From NCBI RefSeq assembly GCF_036655075.1, contig NZ_JAVVQU010000020.1:1-53381 (forward strand): 53,381 nt of DNA. The letters are read 5' to 3'. This stretch comes from Holtiella sp036655075 (GTDB lineage Bacteria; Bacillota; Clostridia; Lachnospirales; Cellulosilyticaceae). Under the pieces are notes generated by a model, which was given only the letters and a program-made list of their open reading frames with translations, was not told the origin of the DNA and ran no database searches. This document shows positions 34,582 through 42,853 of the stretch, piece after piece. A program made the position numbers and the translations under genes. The number at the start of each line of letters is the position of its first letter. Within the stretch, counting starts at the first letter, position 1.

Positions 34582-35850
34582 TTATGCTCTCCCCTCTTCA
34601 GCCTTTTGTTTGACACCATATAAAACTGGTTTATCAATACCCATACCTACTAGAAGTTTAAGCAATAATCTTGTTATAACAAGTGCTGTAAACATAGATA
34701 CCACAATACCTACCGCAAGTGTTGTTGCAAAACTCTTAATAACCCCAGTACCTAATGTATAAAGTACTGCTGCTGCAATAAGTGTTGTCACATTACCATC
34801 TAAAATCCCACTGAAGGCTTTGTTGAAACCTGCATCAATAGATGAGCGTACAGTTTTACCTACTTTTAACTCTTCCTTAATACGTGTAAAGATAATAACG
34901 TTAGCATCTACTGCCATACCAATTGAAAGGATAATCCCTGCAATACCTGGTAAAGTAAGTGTTGAACCCATTAAACTAAGCACGATCATTAAAAGTCCCA
35001 CATAGATAAGAAGTGCAATATCTGCTGCAATCCCGCTAAATCTGTAAAGTACGAGCATAAATACTAAGATAAAGATAAAGCCGATTAAACCTGCTTTAAT
35101 ACTTGTCTCTAAGGCACCCATACCAAGTTTTGCTCCTACACCATTTGAAGAAATATCCTTAAGCGCAAATGGTAGCGCACCTGCATTAATACGCTCCGCT
35201 AATTGTTTTGCGCCATCTGGCGTAAAACCACCTGATATCATACCATTTCCATCTGTAATATGAGATCTAATTGTTGCTGAGCTAATGACTTGGTCGTCTA
35301 ACATGATAATAATGGGTTTTCCAATATTATTTTTTGTAAACTCTGAGAAAAGTTTAGTTCCCTCATCATCCATTTTTATAGATACCACTGGCTCTTGAGC
35401 ACCCATATTATTGGTCGTGATTTGAGCTGTTGCTTCTTTAATGTTTTTACCTGTTAAAACTTCGTTTCCTGCTTCATCAAAGAATTTAAGCATTGCTGCT
35501 GCACCAATACTTTCTATTGCTGCTTGTGCATCTTCTACCCCTGGAATATCTACACGAATACGGTTGCTTCCTTCTTGCGAAGCATCTGCTTCTGTGTACC
35601 CCTCTTTGTCTAACCTTGTACGAATCATTTGTACTGCTGCTGCCATATCGGATTCTGTTGGATTCTCGATAGCTGCTTCATAAACAATGTTTACTCCACC
35701 TTGAAGGTCAAGTCCGAGTTTGATATTTTCAATACCAAATGTGTTCTTTTCCCCAAGCCCAAAGTAAGCAAGATATGAAAGACCGGCTGCTACAACTAAC
35801 ATAAGTACAAAGATCATGATACTTTTTAGCTTTTGATTGCCTTTATTCAT
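34582..35850 (-). CDS. secD: Protein translocase subunit SecD
   Basis: The 422-residue protein has an N-terminal helix, LGLDLQGGVNIVYEA (SecD D1 motif), the P1 periplasmic-type domain (shorter than in Gram-negatives), then the RND-like membrane part with LPGIAGIILSIGMAVDANVI and FTRIKEELKVGKTVRSSI. It pairs with SecF in late stages of protein export. GGAGGAAAAAGG precedes the ATG. It lies 80 bases after the SCIFF maturase gene on the same strand, the conserved clostridial arrangement. Confidence 0.96.
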   Translation of the reverse strand: MNKGNQKLKSIMIFVLMLVVAAGLSYLAYFGLGEKNTFGIENIKLGLDLQGGVNIVYEAAIENPTESDMAAAVQMIRTRLDKEGYTEADASQEGSNRIRVDIPGVEDAQAAIESIGAAAMLKFFDEAGNEVLTGKNIKEATAQITTNNMGAQEPVVSIKMDDEGTKLFSEFTKNNIGKPIIIMLDDQVISSATIRSHITDGNGMISGGFTPDGAKQLAERINAGALPFALKDISSNGVGAKLGMGALETSIKAGLIGFIFILVFMLVLYRFSGIAADIALLIYVGLLMIVLSLMGSTLTLPGIAGIILSIGMAVDANVIIFTRIKEELKVGKTVRSSIDAGFNKAFSGILDGNVTTLIAAAVLYTLGTGVIKSFATTLAVGIVVSMFTALVITRLLLKLLVGMGIDKPVLYGVKQKAEEGRA

Positions 35851-35930
35851 TCCTTTTTCCTCCTTCGTGCCTTAAACTCACTAAATTTATTATATAATTT
35901 ATACTCTTTTTAGTCAAATCTTCCTAGTGT

Positions 35931-37286
35931 TTATTCACTTAATTCTGCTTTTAAACCAATCGCACATTCAAGACGTTTCTTTTGCATGTTACAACCAATT
36001 TCATAAGTAGAGTTAATATCTCCATTAAAGTTGTAAGAGTTGGCAGCACATCCACCACTACAGAAGAATTTTGCCCAACACTCTGTACATTCTTGTTTAC
36101 TATATACATTACATTTTTCGAATTTTTTACGTTGCTCGTGGTTTACAACACCTTCCCACACATCGCCCATTTTGAATTCTGGCATACCTACAAATTGGTG
36201 ACATGGGTAGAGTTCTCCTGTTGGTGTTGCTGCAAGGTATTCTGACCCTGAACCACATCCTGCAAGACGTTTATGCACACATGGACCACCTGTTAAGTCA
36301 ACCATGAAGTGGAAGAAATTAAAGCATTTGCCTTCTTCTTTATGACGACGTAGCATTTCTTTTGCAAGGCGTTCGTACTCACTACAGATCATTTCCATAT
36401 CCCCTTCTTGAAGAGCATAGTCCATGTCAGCTGGTGCTACTACTGGTTCTACTGATACTTCGTCAAAGCCTTGGTCTGCCATATGGAGAACATCACTTGC
36501 AAAGTCTGTATTATGGTGTGTGAAAGTACCACGGATGTAGTATTGTTTGCCACCACGTTTTTCTACAAGCTTCTTAAACTTAGGCATGATCACATCGTAG
36601 CTTCCTTTACCATTTGCTGTTGGGCGCATATGGTCATTTACTTCTGGACGTCCATCTAAACTAAGAACAACATTATACATATGCTCATTTAAGTAGTCGA
36701 TGATTTCATCACTAAGAAGTACACCATTTGTAGTCATTGTGAATCTGAAGTTTTTACCTGTTTGGGCCTCAATACTTCTGGCATATTCTACTACACCTTT
36801 AACCACTTCAAAGTTCATAAGTGGTTCTCCGCCAAAGAAGTCTACTTCGATATTTTTACGGTGTGCTGAATTTTTAGCTAAGAAGTCAATGGCAGCTTTA
36901 CCTACTTCTAAAGTCATCATACCACGGTCACCATGGTATTCTCCTTCACCTGCAAAACAGTATTTGCATTTAAGGTTGCAGTCATGCGCTACATGTAAAC
37001 AAAGTGCTTTTACAACTGGCTCACGGTCTAAGAAAGCTGGTACTAAGTCTTTGTATGAATCCTCTGTATCAAGCATACCTTCTACTTGTAATGTTTTAAG
37101 CTCTTTAATTGCTTCTTCTATTTCTTCTTTTGCATAGTCTGCTTCATATTTGGCTACAACATCCTCATTTGACATGGCAAGTACATCTTCTACGATTGCG
37201 TATGCAACATCATCAATAATGTGGATTGACCCACTATGGATATCCATTAAAATATTGGAGTCTTCAAATCTAAATTTATGTATCAT
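35931..37286 (-). CDS. scfB: SCIFF peptide maturase (radical SAM thioether-forming enzyme)
   Basis: The 451-residue protein has an N-terminal peptide-recognition (RRE-like) region (about residues 1-90). A radical SAM domain follows with CLHVAHDCNLKCKYCFAG (Cys103, Cys107, Cys110) and FFGGEPLMNF, then a SPASM domain rich in Cys (YPCHQF, then ECTECWAKFFCSGGCAANSY and a later GCNMQKK). The family forms Cys sulfur-to-alpha-carbon links in the SCIFF peptide. The substrate gene lies just upstream, separated by a perfect 15-bp hairpin. The place next to secDF is conserved across Clostridia. The biological role of the mature peptide is still unclear. Confidence 0.95.
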   Translation of the reverse strand: MIHKFRFEDSNILMDIHSGSIHIIDDVAYAIVEDVLAMSNEDVVAKYEADYAKEEIEEAIKELKTLQVEGMLDTEDSYKDLVPAFLDREPVVKALCLHVAHDCNLKCKYCFAGEGEYHGDRGMMTLEVGKAAIDFLAKNSAHRKNIEVDFFGGEPLMNFEVVKGVVEYARSIEAQTGKNFRFTMTTNGVLLSDEIIDYLNEHMYNVVLSLDGRPEVNDHMRPTANGKGSYDVIMPKFKKLVEKRGGKQYYIRGTFTHHNTDFASDVLHMADQGFDEVSVEPVVAPADMDYALQEGDMEMICSEYERLAKEMLRRHKEEGKCFNFFHFMVDLTGGPCVHKRLAGCGSGSEYLAATPTGELYPCHQFVGMPEFKMGDVWEGVVNHEQRKKFEKCNVYSKQECTECWAKFFCSGGCAANSYNFNGDINSTYEIGCNMQKKRLECAIGLKAELSE

Positions 37287-37355
37287 ATTCTTTTCCTTTC
37301 TATGTCGTAAGGCATATGTTGAATTTTAAGGTCTGGTTTAAAGGGTCATAGCATG

Positions 37356-37389
37356 AATTAAGCTTTCAACCGAAGTTGAAAGCTTAATT
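37356..37389 (-). terminator. Intercistronic hairpin between SCIFF peptide and maturase genes
   Basis: AATTAAGCTTTCAAC (37356-37370) pairs perfectly with GTTGAAAGCTTAATT (37375-37389) around a four-base loop. There is no T-run on the minus strand (ATTCATGC follows). It is likely an mRNA-protecting stem or leaky terminator that favours peptide over enzyme. Confidence 0.6.
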
Positions 37390-37399
37390 AAACTCAAAC

Positions 37400-37537
37400 T
37401 TATTTTTCGCAAGCTTGATTTCCTACAGTACATGATGTTTTACATGCTGATTGGCATGATGTTTGACATTCGCCACATCCACCTTTAGCTGCACTGTTTT
37501 TTAAGTTTTTAGTGTTAAGTGTTTTTACGTGTTTCAT
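37400..37537 (-). CDS. scfA: Six-cysteine SCIFF precursor peptide
   Basis: This 45-residue peptide gene starts MKHVKTLNTKNLKNSAAKGG. The Cys-rich part is CGECQTSCQSACKTSC and the end is TVGNQACEK, which gives six Cys in the named six-cysteines-in-forty-five pattern. GGAGGG lies seven bases before the ATG. It is the substrate of the adjacent radical SAM maturase, which makes thioether links from these Cys. No export leader with a Gly-Gly site is evident and no peptide transporter is next door. A near-invariant, chromosomal and conserved RiPP of Clostridia. Confidence 0.96.
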   Translation of the reverse strand: MKHVKTLNTKNLKNSAAKGGCGECQTSCQSACKTSCTVGNQACEK

Positions 37538-37609
37538 TGCATTTCCCTCCTCGCTATAAACCTCAATTATTATACCATATCCTAAGATATTTGAAAATAT
37601 AACTACGCA

Positions 37610-38020
37610 TTATTTTTGATTTACAACAGAGAACATGCCAGCTAATGCACTGCTAATCAGTACAAGTACCATCATCATCACTACATAAGAAATGCCTAAT
37701 CCTTTGGCCCCCCCTGTTGCAACTCCAATCAGCATAAAGATGATTAGATAACTAAGCCCTCCAATCAATCCCCATTTATAGCCTTGTTTCCCCTGTTGCT
37801 TAGCTGTGTCATACCCAACAAGTGCTGCTGATGCAATGGTACCTATAATGATAATCCACTTTTCAAAATTGGGTCCAAGATTGGTATATGTAATAAGTAG
37901 TGTTGCAAAAATAATAAAGATACCTGTTAACGCATATGCTACAAGATTAGATTTAAAAAGTGTCATACCAAGGTCACCTACATTGATGTTAAGTTTTTTC
38001 TTACTCTTATGTTTACTCAT
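37610..38020 (-). CDS. TIGR04086-family membrane protein
   Basis: The 136-residue protein has a Lys-rich cytosolic start and four membrane helices (about residues 25-45, 53-70, 83-103 and 108-130). It resembles the TIGR04086 (YrzE-like) family, which in Clostridia is regularly found beside the SCIFF peptide gene and secDF. The function is unknown; the constant neighbourhood suggests a link to SCIFF handling or export. AAGGAGGAG precedes the ATG. The gap of about 70 bases to the SCIFF gene has no terminator, so cotranscription is likely. Confidence 0.85.
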   Translation of the reverse strand: MSKHKSKKKLNINVGDLGMTLFKSNLVAYALTGIFIIFATLLITYTNLGPNFEKWIIIIGTIASAALVGYDTAKQQGKQGYKWGLIGGLSYLIIFMLIGVATGGAKGLGISYVVMMMVLVLISSALAGMFSVVNQK

Positions 38021-38117
38021 TTTTCTCCTCCTTATTATATGGCATTCTTATACATTTTACGTACAAGGTATCGGAAGTATGCTAAAATAAAAGTAATTTT
38101 ATTAAAGGAGGTTATCT

Positions 38118-38954
38118 ATGAAACGTATTGACTTGCACGTTCATTCAAATAAATCAGATGGTACGTTAAGTCCAAGTGAGCTTGCTATAAAGGCTCATGA
38201 AGTTGGCTTATCTGCTATCGCCCTTACAGACCACGATACAGTAGTCGGTGTTCATGAATGCCAACAAGTAGGTGCTCCCCTTGGCTTAGAAGTCATTCCA
38301 GGCATTGAACTTTCTGCTGATTATCATGGCAAAGAAATTCACATTTTAGGGCTCAACTTAGACTTAAATAATCCCATTCTTCACGAAACTTTAAAAACTT
38401 TTATAAAAGCTCGTGAAAAACGCAATCAGGAAATGCTTGAGAAATTGCAAGCATTAGGTTTTGACTTAACCGAAGATGACCTAGGCCCCCATGACCAACT
38501 TGCTGTCATAGCTCGTCCTCACTTTGCACGTGCGATGATGAACAAAGGCTATGCCCAGACAATGGATGAAGTCTTTGAAAAGTATATTACCCCTGGTAAA
38601 CCTGCTTATGTGCAAAAAGCTGCACCAACTTTTCAAACATGTATTGACCTTATTCATGAAGTGGGTGGAAAAGCCATTTTAGCCCACCCTTATATCTATA
38701 AGTTTGTAAATCATAATCCACTTCCTCTGCTAGACGAGCTCCGTTATAACGGATTAGATGGTGTAGAAGTGATTTATCCAAAGCACTATGATCCAGAAGT
38801 CCATCGTCTTACTCAATACTGTACGAGTCATAATCTCATTATTACAGGTGGTAGTGATTTTCACGGTGACAATAAGCCACAGATTCAACTAGGTTCCGGG
38901 TATGGAAGTACCCAAGTGCCCTATACTTTACTGGAACAGTTTATAGAAAACTAA
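38118..38954 (+). CDS. PHP-domain phosphoesterase (RNase AM/YciV-like)
   Basis: The 278-residue protein has the PHP metal-site pattern: DLHVHSNKSDGTLSPSEL near the N-terminus, ALTDHDTVVG (about residue 38), PGIELSADYHGKEIHILG, a mid-protein HPYIYKF and the closing GGSDFHGDNKP. This matches 3',5'-nucleoside bisphosphate phosphatases and 5'-3' exoribonucleases of the YciV group, which use two or three Mn/Fe ions. AAAGGAGG precedes the ATG. It is divergent from the SCIFF cluster, with a gap of about 95 bases. Confidence 0.9.
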   Translation: MKRIDLHVHSNKSDGTLSPSELAIKAHEVGLSAIALTDHDTVVGVHECQQVGAPLGLEVIPGIELSADYHGKEIHILGLNLDLNNPILHETLKTFIKAREKRNQEMLEKLQALGFDLTEDDLGPHDQLAVIARPHFARAMMNKGYAQTMDEVFEKYITPGKPAYVQKAAPTFQTCIDLIHEVGGKAILAHPYIYKFVNHNPLPLLDELRYNGLDGVEVIYPKHYDPEVHRLTQYCTSHNLIITGGSDFHGDNKPQIQLGSGYGSTQVPYTLLEQFIEN

Positions 38955-38967
38955 AAATCAAGCCTCA

Positions 38968-39007
38968 ATCACCCCTTTAATACATATATTAGTATTAAAG
39001 GGGTGAT
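38968..39007 (+). promoter_or_regulatory. Hairpin that masks the ribosome binding site of the next gene
   Basis: CACCCCTTTAATAC pairs with GTATTAAAGGGGTG around a short AT-rich loop. The 3' arm contains the AAAGGGGTGAT that should serve as ribosome binding site for the ATG at 39011. Ends may be off by a base or two. It also could act as terminator for the PHP gene, but no T-run follows. Confidence 0.6.
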
Positions 39008-39010
39008 GCT

Positions 39011-39457
39011 ATGAAAAAAAATATCATGTTTGCTTTTTTCATCTTAGGGCTTTTTGTCCTATTTTTAGTCTACCGACAACACCCACTAGACTCTAACCCT
39101 AGAACGATTCAAAAAGTGGCTAAAAAGGCTTTTAATGGCCCTAATGCACAACTGATTACAGACTCTTATAGTTCTTACTTTACTCCACAAGCCTTTGAAA
39201 CCTTTGTACAGCAAAAATACGCAAATAAATATCATCTTCTTGCTCATGCTGCTCACAAAACGATTATGCTTGAAGCTGTTACCGTCACCAAAGATTTTTC
39301 AAGCCCTATTATCTATCATTTCGACTTAAGGCTTCTCGTTACTGACCTATCTTCTAAGTCTATACATCTTACAGTTTCGGGGGATGCTCAGTTTGTTGAA
39401 CATAAAATTGTTGCCATTCACTTTTTAGATGATGACCTGCTTCAACACTTAGAATAA
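39011..39457 (+). CDS. Membrane-anchored protein of unknown function
   Basis: The 148-residue protein has an N-terminal signal anchor (about residues 5-21), then a soluble alpha/beta domain of about 125 residues with no motif I recognise (FNGPNAQLITDSYSSYFTPQ; later IYHFDLRLLVTDL). The pattern resembles small extracytoplasmic NTF2-like folds, but that is a guess. Its ribosome binding site is held in a strong hairpin, so translation may be regulated or low. A bidirectional terminator follows. Confidence 0.7.
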   Translation: MKKNIMFAFFILGLFVLFLVYRQHPLDSNPRTIQKVAKKAFNGPNAQLITDSYSSYFTPQAFETFVQQKYANKYHLLAHAAHKTIMLEAVTVTKDFSSPIIYHFDLRLLVTDLSSKSIHLTVSGDAQFVEHKIVAIHFLDDDLLQHLE

Positions 39458-39483
39458 GCGTTCTAACCCTCTATTAAACCTAT

Positions 39484-39532
39484 AAAAATCCCCCACCCAA
39501 TGGTCAGCTGCCATTGCATGGGGGATTTTTTA
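39484..39532. terminator. Bidirectional terminator
   Basis: AAAAATCCCCCA (39484-39495) pairs with TGGGGGATTTTT (39519-39530), between converging genes. Confidence 0.92.
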
Positions 39533-39543
39533 TAGATTTGATA

Positions 39544-40182
39544 TTATTTTTCTGCTGGTTGCTCTACTTCAATTTTAGCAGAGTACTCAAAGTGTCTAAC
39601 TTGTCCATTTTGAAGACTTACTGTCACAAGAATGTCATCTTCATTGTTGTATTGGAATTTAAGTCCTGTATATACTTCATTACTCATCGCTTTTTCAGTT
39701 CCACTATATACAAGTTTACTTACATCTTCAATAATATTCTTGTCAATTAAGAAGTTCGTTGCACTCTCTTGGAGTGTTTCTATTTCATACTTTTGTGGCT
39801 CTGCCTCTAAGTATTCTACAACAATCGCACCTGTAATTGCATTTGTATCCGGATCCATACTTACACCATATGAATAAATTTCACCTGGCACTGGCTCACC
39901 CTCTGCTGTTCCTTTAATCATATTATTTCTGTGCAAGTAAGTCTGTGAAGGTAAGTCTACAAGAACAAAGTTCTTAGAGCCTTCCACTATACGTTCTACA
40001 CCATCTTCAATGTTTGTATCAAAGTAAGTCACCATAGCTTCTTTGGCTACATTATAGAGCTCTTGTACCTTTGCTTCATCTTCAATCGGCTCAGTTTTTG
40101 TAGCTTCAGGACCCATACTACAACCTGTTAAAAAGGCACCTACTGCTGTAAGTATTCCTATTGTACATAAAAACTTTTTCAT
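39544..40182 (-). CDS. Putative lipoprotein of unknown function
   Basis: The 212-residue protein has a lipoprotein signal (Lys-Lys, hydrophobic core, FLTGC lipobox with Cys21). A linker and a soluble domain follow with YNVAKEAMVTYFDTNIEDGV, a predicted helix plus strands, and a long Glu-rich second half. I recognise no family. It should be attached to the outer face of the membrane. It is monocistronic: AACAGGAGGACG precedes the ATG, and a terminator follows. Confidence 0.75.
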   Translation of the reverse strand: MKKFLCTIGILTAVGAFLTGCSMGPEATKTEPIEDEAKVQELYNVAKEAMVTYFDTNIEDGVERIVEGSKNFVLVDLPSQTYLHRNNMIKGTAEGEPVPGEIYSYGVSMDPDTNAITGAIVVEYLEAEPQKYEIETLQESATNFLIDKNIIEDVSKLVYSGTEKAMSNEVYTGLKFQYNNEDDILVTVSLQNGQVRHFEYSAKIEVEQPAEK

Positions 40183-40308
40183 AACGTCCTCCTGTTATTT
40201 ATTTCTAGTTTGTATTATAAATGTTATATTTTAGACATTATAGGAGTATACGATAGAGATATGTATAAACAATAAATATTTAGATATTTCCTGGGAAATT
40301 TACAATGC

Positions 40309-40905
40309 CTATTTAATGACTAATTCACCAAAGTACTCTGGTTTATGGAATGCAGGAAAAGGATTGTCAATTGGGTTCCAACTTCCATAGTGTGGTGTAT
40401 GTGTATCATCTCCACATTTGTAGAAGTTTCCTTTAATCATGCCACCCATCTCTTCTTTACCATAAACAGCTTGAATAAATGTATCTGGAATCATAAGCTC
40501 TACTTCCCAGCAACCGCCTTCTTTTGTCACGACTGGTGTAGGTATATCAAATCCTTTATCTTTTAAGTAGAAGCGATCTCCTGGTTGACCATATTCACAA
40601 AGTACTGCACCCTTACTATTCATTTCAAAATTAATGTATCCTGTTCCCGCTTCTTCTGGATAGTAATTTGCAAAAAACTCCATACAGCTGTCTTTGTACA
40701 CGGGTTCATTAGCTTCTGTATATAACGCTTTAGGATTTTCTTCTTCACATCTCATTTTAAGGCAAAAACCTTGTCCTTCAATGCGATAAAGCCGTGCTGT
40801 TGTCTTTGGCATATAATCTGTTCCCCAAGGATAACTCGCAACTTCTACTGGTTTAATGCTATTCCACTCTACTTTTTCTGCTTTAACTTCAACGATATAT
40901 GTCAT
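40309..40905 (-). CDS. CBM9-like carbohydrate-binding protein
   Basis: The 198-residue protein resembles the stand-alone CBM9-like/DOMON beta-sandwich group. The segments YTEANEPVYKDSCMEFFANY, YINFEMNSKGAVLCEYG and EVELMIPDTFI follow the order seen in such proteins, with the closing GSWNPIDNP and a final FGELVI strand. There is no signal peptide and no enzyme domain, so a role in the cytoplasm or non-classical location is odd for a sugar-binding fold. AGGAGGGTC precedes the ATG. It is a single gene between the lipoprotein and asrC. Confidence 0.8.
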   Translation of the reverse strand: MTYIVEVKAEKVEWNSIKPVEVASYPWGTDYMPKTTARLYRIEGQGFCLKMRCEEENPKALYTEANEPVYKDSCMEFFANYYPEEAGTGYINFEMNSKGAVLCEYGQPGDRFYLKDKGFDIPTPVVTKEGGCWEVELMIPDTFIQAVYGKEEMGGMIKGNFYKCGDDTHTPHYGSWNPIDNPFPAFHKPEYFGELVIK

Positions 40906-41037
40906 ATGACCCTCCTAAATGTTTTCGTTTTCAAATTAAATTTTTAACTCAAATGCTTATATTTTGTCTGATATAACTAAGTTCTATTATGAACCATTCA
41001 CTATAAACTTGCAACTCTTTGGTATGGATCAAAACAA

Positions 41038-41068
41038 AAGAGCTATTGCGTTTAATGCAAGAGCTCTT
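41038..41068 (-). terminator. Terminator after asrC
   Basis: AAGAGCT-TTGC pairs with GCAA-AGCTCTT with one mismatch. On the minus strand TTTTG follows. Confidence 0.7.
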
Positions 41069-41086
41069 AGGTCCTTATTCATTACT

Positions 41087-42049
41087 TTAATAATGGATAC
41101 CACTCCAATAGACATTATTGATAACAACGGCTTCTGCTGGAAGCTGTACATCCTTTAATACCCATTTTTTAAATGCCATAAATCCTGTACGGTCTACAAT
41201 ATAACCGATATGTTCTTTACCTCCTGGTGCCGTCCTATCAATATATTCTGTTGCATACTCATAGGTATTTAAAATAATTTTGATAATGCTTGCCTCATCT
41301 GCCCATACGATAAAGTCTTCTGCAAGCCTTGGGTTTTTCTTTCCAGTTCTACCCATAATGACCAAACGGTAATATTTCTGTGCACTTCTTGTCCATGCAC
41401 CTGTTGGGCAGGTATTGATACACACACCACACCCTACACATTGATTTGCTTGTCGTTCTACTCGGTAGTTTTTTGCAGATAAACATCCAACTGAACGAGA
41501 CTTACAACCTTTTACACAAGCTCCACAAGATACACATCTCGTTGCATCATAGCGTGGCATAGTCATACCAATAATGCCAAAGTCTTGCATTCTTGCTTTA
41601 ATACAGTCATTATGACAGCCTGTTAACCCTATTTTAAAGTGAAGGTCATTGGGGAAAATAGCCTTCTCAATATTTTTAGCAAAGTCTGTCGTATTGTAAT
41701 TTCCAAATGGACATACTTTGTTTCCTATGCATGCAGATACGTTACGTGTACCTGCGGCACTATAGCCTTTTCCAGGGATTTCTTGATTAATTTCAAGGCC
41801 TTCTATAATCGGTTGCAAAAGTGCATTGACATGGTCCATATCCTCAAACTTAATGCCTAAAATCTCAAAACCTTGTCTAATAGTAATGTGTACTTGTCCA
41901 TTACCATAGCGTTCTGCAATTTCTTGAATTTTGCCTAAGTATTCAGCCTTAATGAGTCCGCCAGGCACACGTACTCTCGATGCTGTAATGCCTCTTACTT
42001 TACTTACTCTAAAAGCATTCTTTTTAAGTTTCTTTGTATTAATATCCAT
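41087..42049 (-). CDS. asrC: Anaerobic sulfite reductase subunit C (siroheme subunit)
   Basis: The 320-residue protein has an N-terminal ferredoxin-like half domain (GRITASRVRVPGGLIK-like start), the siroheme-4Fe-4S ligands in CIGNKVC and CHNDC (about residues 107-113 and 145-149), then an inserted two-cluster ferredoxin domain (CVSCGACVKGC and CVGCGVCINTC) within the reductase fold. It reduces sulfite to sulfide with electrons passed from AsrA and AsrB; siroheme enzymes of this type can also reduce nitrite. It is the last gene of asrABC, 12 bases after asrB with GAGGAGGAAG. Confidence 0.96.
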   Translation of the reverse strand: MDINTKKLKKNAFRVSKVRGITASRVRVPGGLIKAEYLGKIQEIAERYGNGQVHITIRQGFEILGIKFEDMDHVNALLQPIIEGLEINQEIPGKGYSAAGTRNVSACIGNKVCPFGNYNTTDFAKNIEKAIFPNDLHFKIGLTGCHNDCIKARMQDFGIIGMTMPRYDATRCVSCGACVKGCKSRSVGCLSAKNYRVERQANQCVGCGVCINTCPTGAWTRSAQKYYRLVIMGRTGKKNPRLAEDFIVWADEASIIKIILNTYEYATEYIDRTAPGGKEHIGYIVDRTGFMAFKKWVLKDVQLPAEAVVINNVYWSGIHY

Positions 42050-42061
42050 AGCTTCCTCCTC

Positions 42062-42853
42062 TTAATCCCTTAACAATTTGCCTTGTGTATAGTTAAACAC
42101 TGGGCCTTCTAGACAAATATAAGTATCACCCATCTTACAATGTCCACATTTACCAATACCGCAGCACATTTTTCGCTCTTGCGAAATCCAAATATTTTCT
42201 TCTTTAATACCACGTTTTAAGAATGCTTGCACTGTAAACTTCATCATAATAGGAGGACCTACTACTATAACCTGTACATGCTCTAAATCTTGAATTGGAA
42301 GTTCTGGAATATATTTTGTTACAAGTCCTACTGGCCCCTCATAACCTTCTGGCGCTTGGTCAACTGTTACCGTAATGTGAGCCGTATGACTCCATTCTTC
42401 TAAATCTGCTTTAAAAAGTACATCCTCTGGTGTTTTGAAACCTGTAATAAGTGTAAGCCCTTTACATGCTTCACTAGATTTAGCAAAATGCTCCACAATA
42501 CCTCTAACAGGTGAAAGACCTGTACCACCTGCTACTACTACAATTTCATGATTTCTATATACATCAAGATCAAACCCATTCCCATATGGCCCTCTTAAAA
42601 AGAGTTTATCACCCACATATTTTTCAAAGATTTCACCAGTTACTTTCCCTACTTTACGAATGGTAAGGTCTACTGTACCTTCACTCATACCACTTACTGA
42701 AATAGGTGCTTCACCATATTTCGGAATAGATACTTCGAAGAACTGACCTGGCTTAACTGTGCCCTCAAATGCCATACGGAAGGTATATTCAATTTCTGTA
42801 TGTTTAATAACCTCTTTGATTTCTGATAAAAAAGGGATATATTCATTTTTCAT
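42062..42853 (-). CDS. asrB: Anaerobic sulfite reductase subunit B (FAD/NAD-binding)
   Basis: The 263-residue protein is a ferredoxin-NADP reductase-type flavoprotein. It carries the FAD loop LFLRGPYGNGFDL, the NAD(P)-binding VVAGGTGLSPVRGIVEHF and a C-terminal 2Fe-2S site (CCGIGKCGHCKMGDTYICLEG), as in dihydroorotate dehydrogenase PyrK and AsrB. It oxidises NADH and feeds electrons to AsrA and AsrC. Its ATG shares one base with the asrA stop, so translation is coupled. GGAGG lies ten bases upstream. Confidence 0.96.
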   Translation of the reverse strand: MKNEYIPFLSEIKEVIKHTEIEYTFRMAFEGTVKPGQFFEVSIPKYGEAPISVSGMSEGTVDLTIRKVGKVTGEIFEKYVGDKLFLRGPYGNGFDLDVYRNHEIVVVAGGTGLSPVRGIVEHFAKSSEACKGLTLITGFKTPEDVLFKADLEEWSHTAHITVTVDQAPEGYEGPVGLVTKYIPELPIQDLEHVQVIVVGPPIMMKFTVQAFLKRGIKEENIWISQERKMCCGIGKCGHCKMGDTYICLEGPVFNYTQGKLLRD

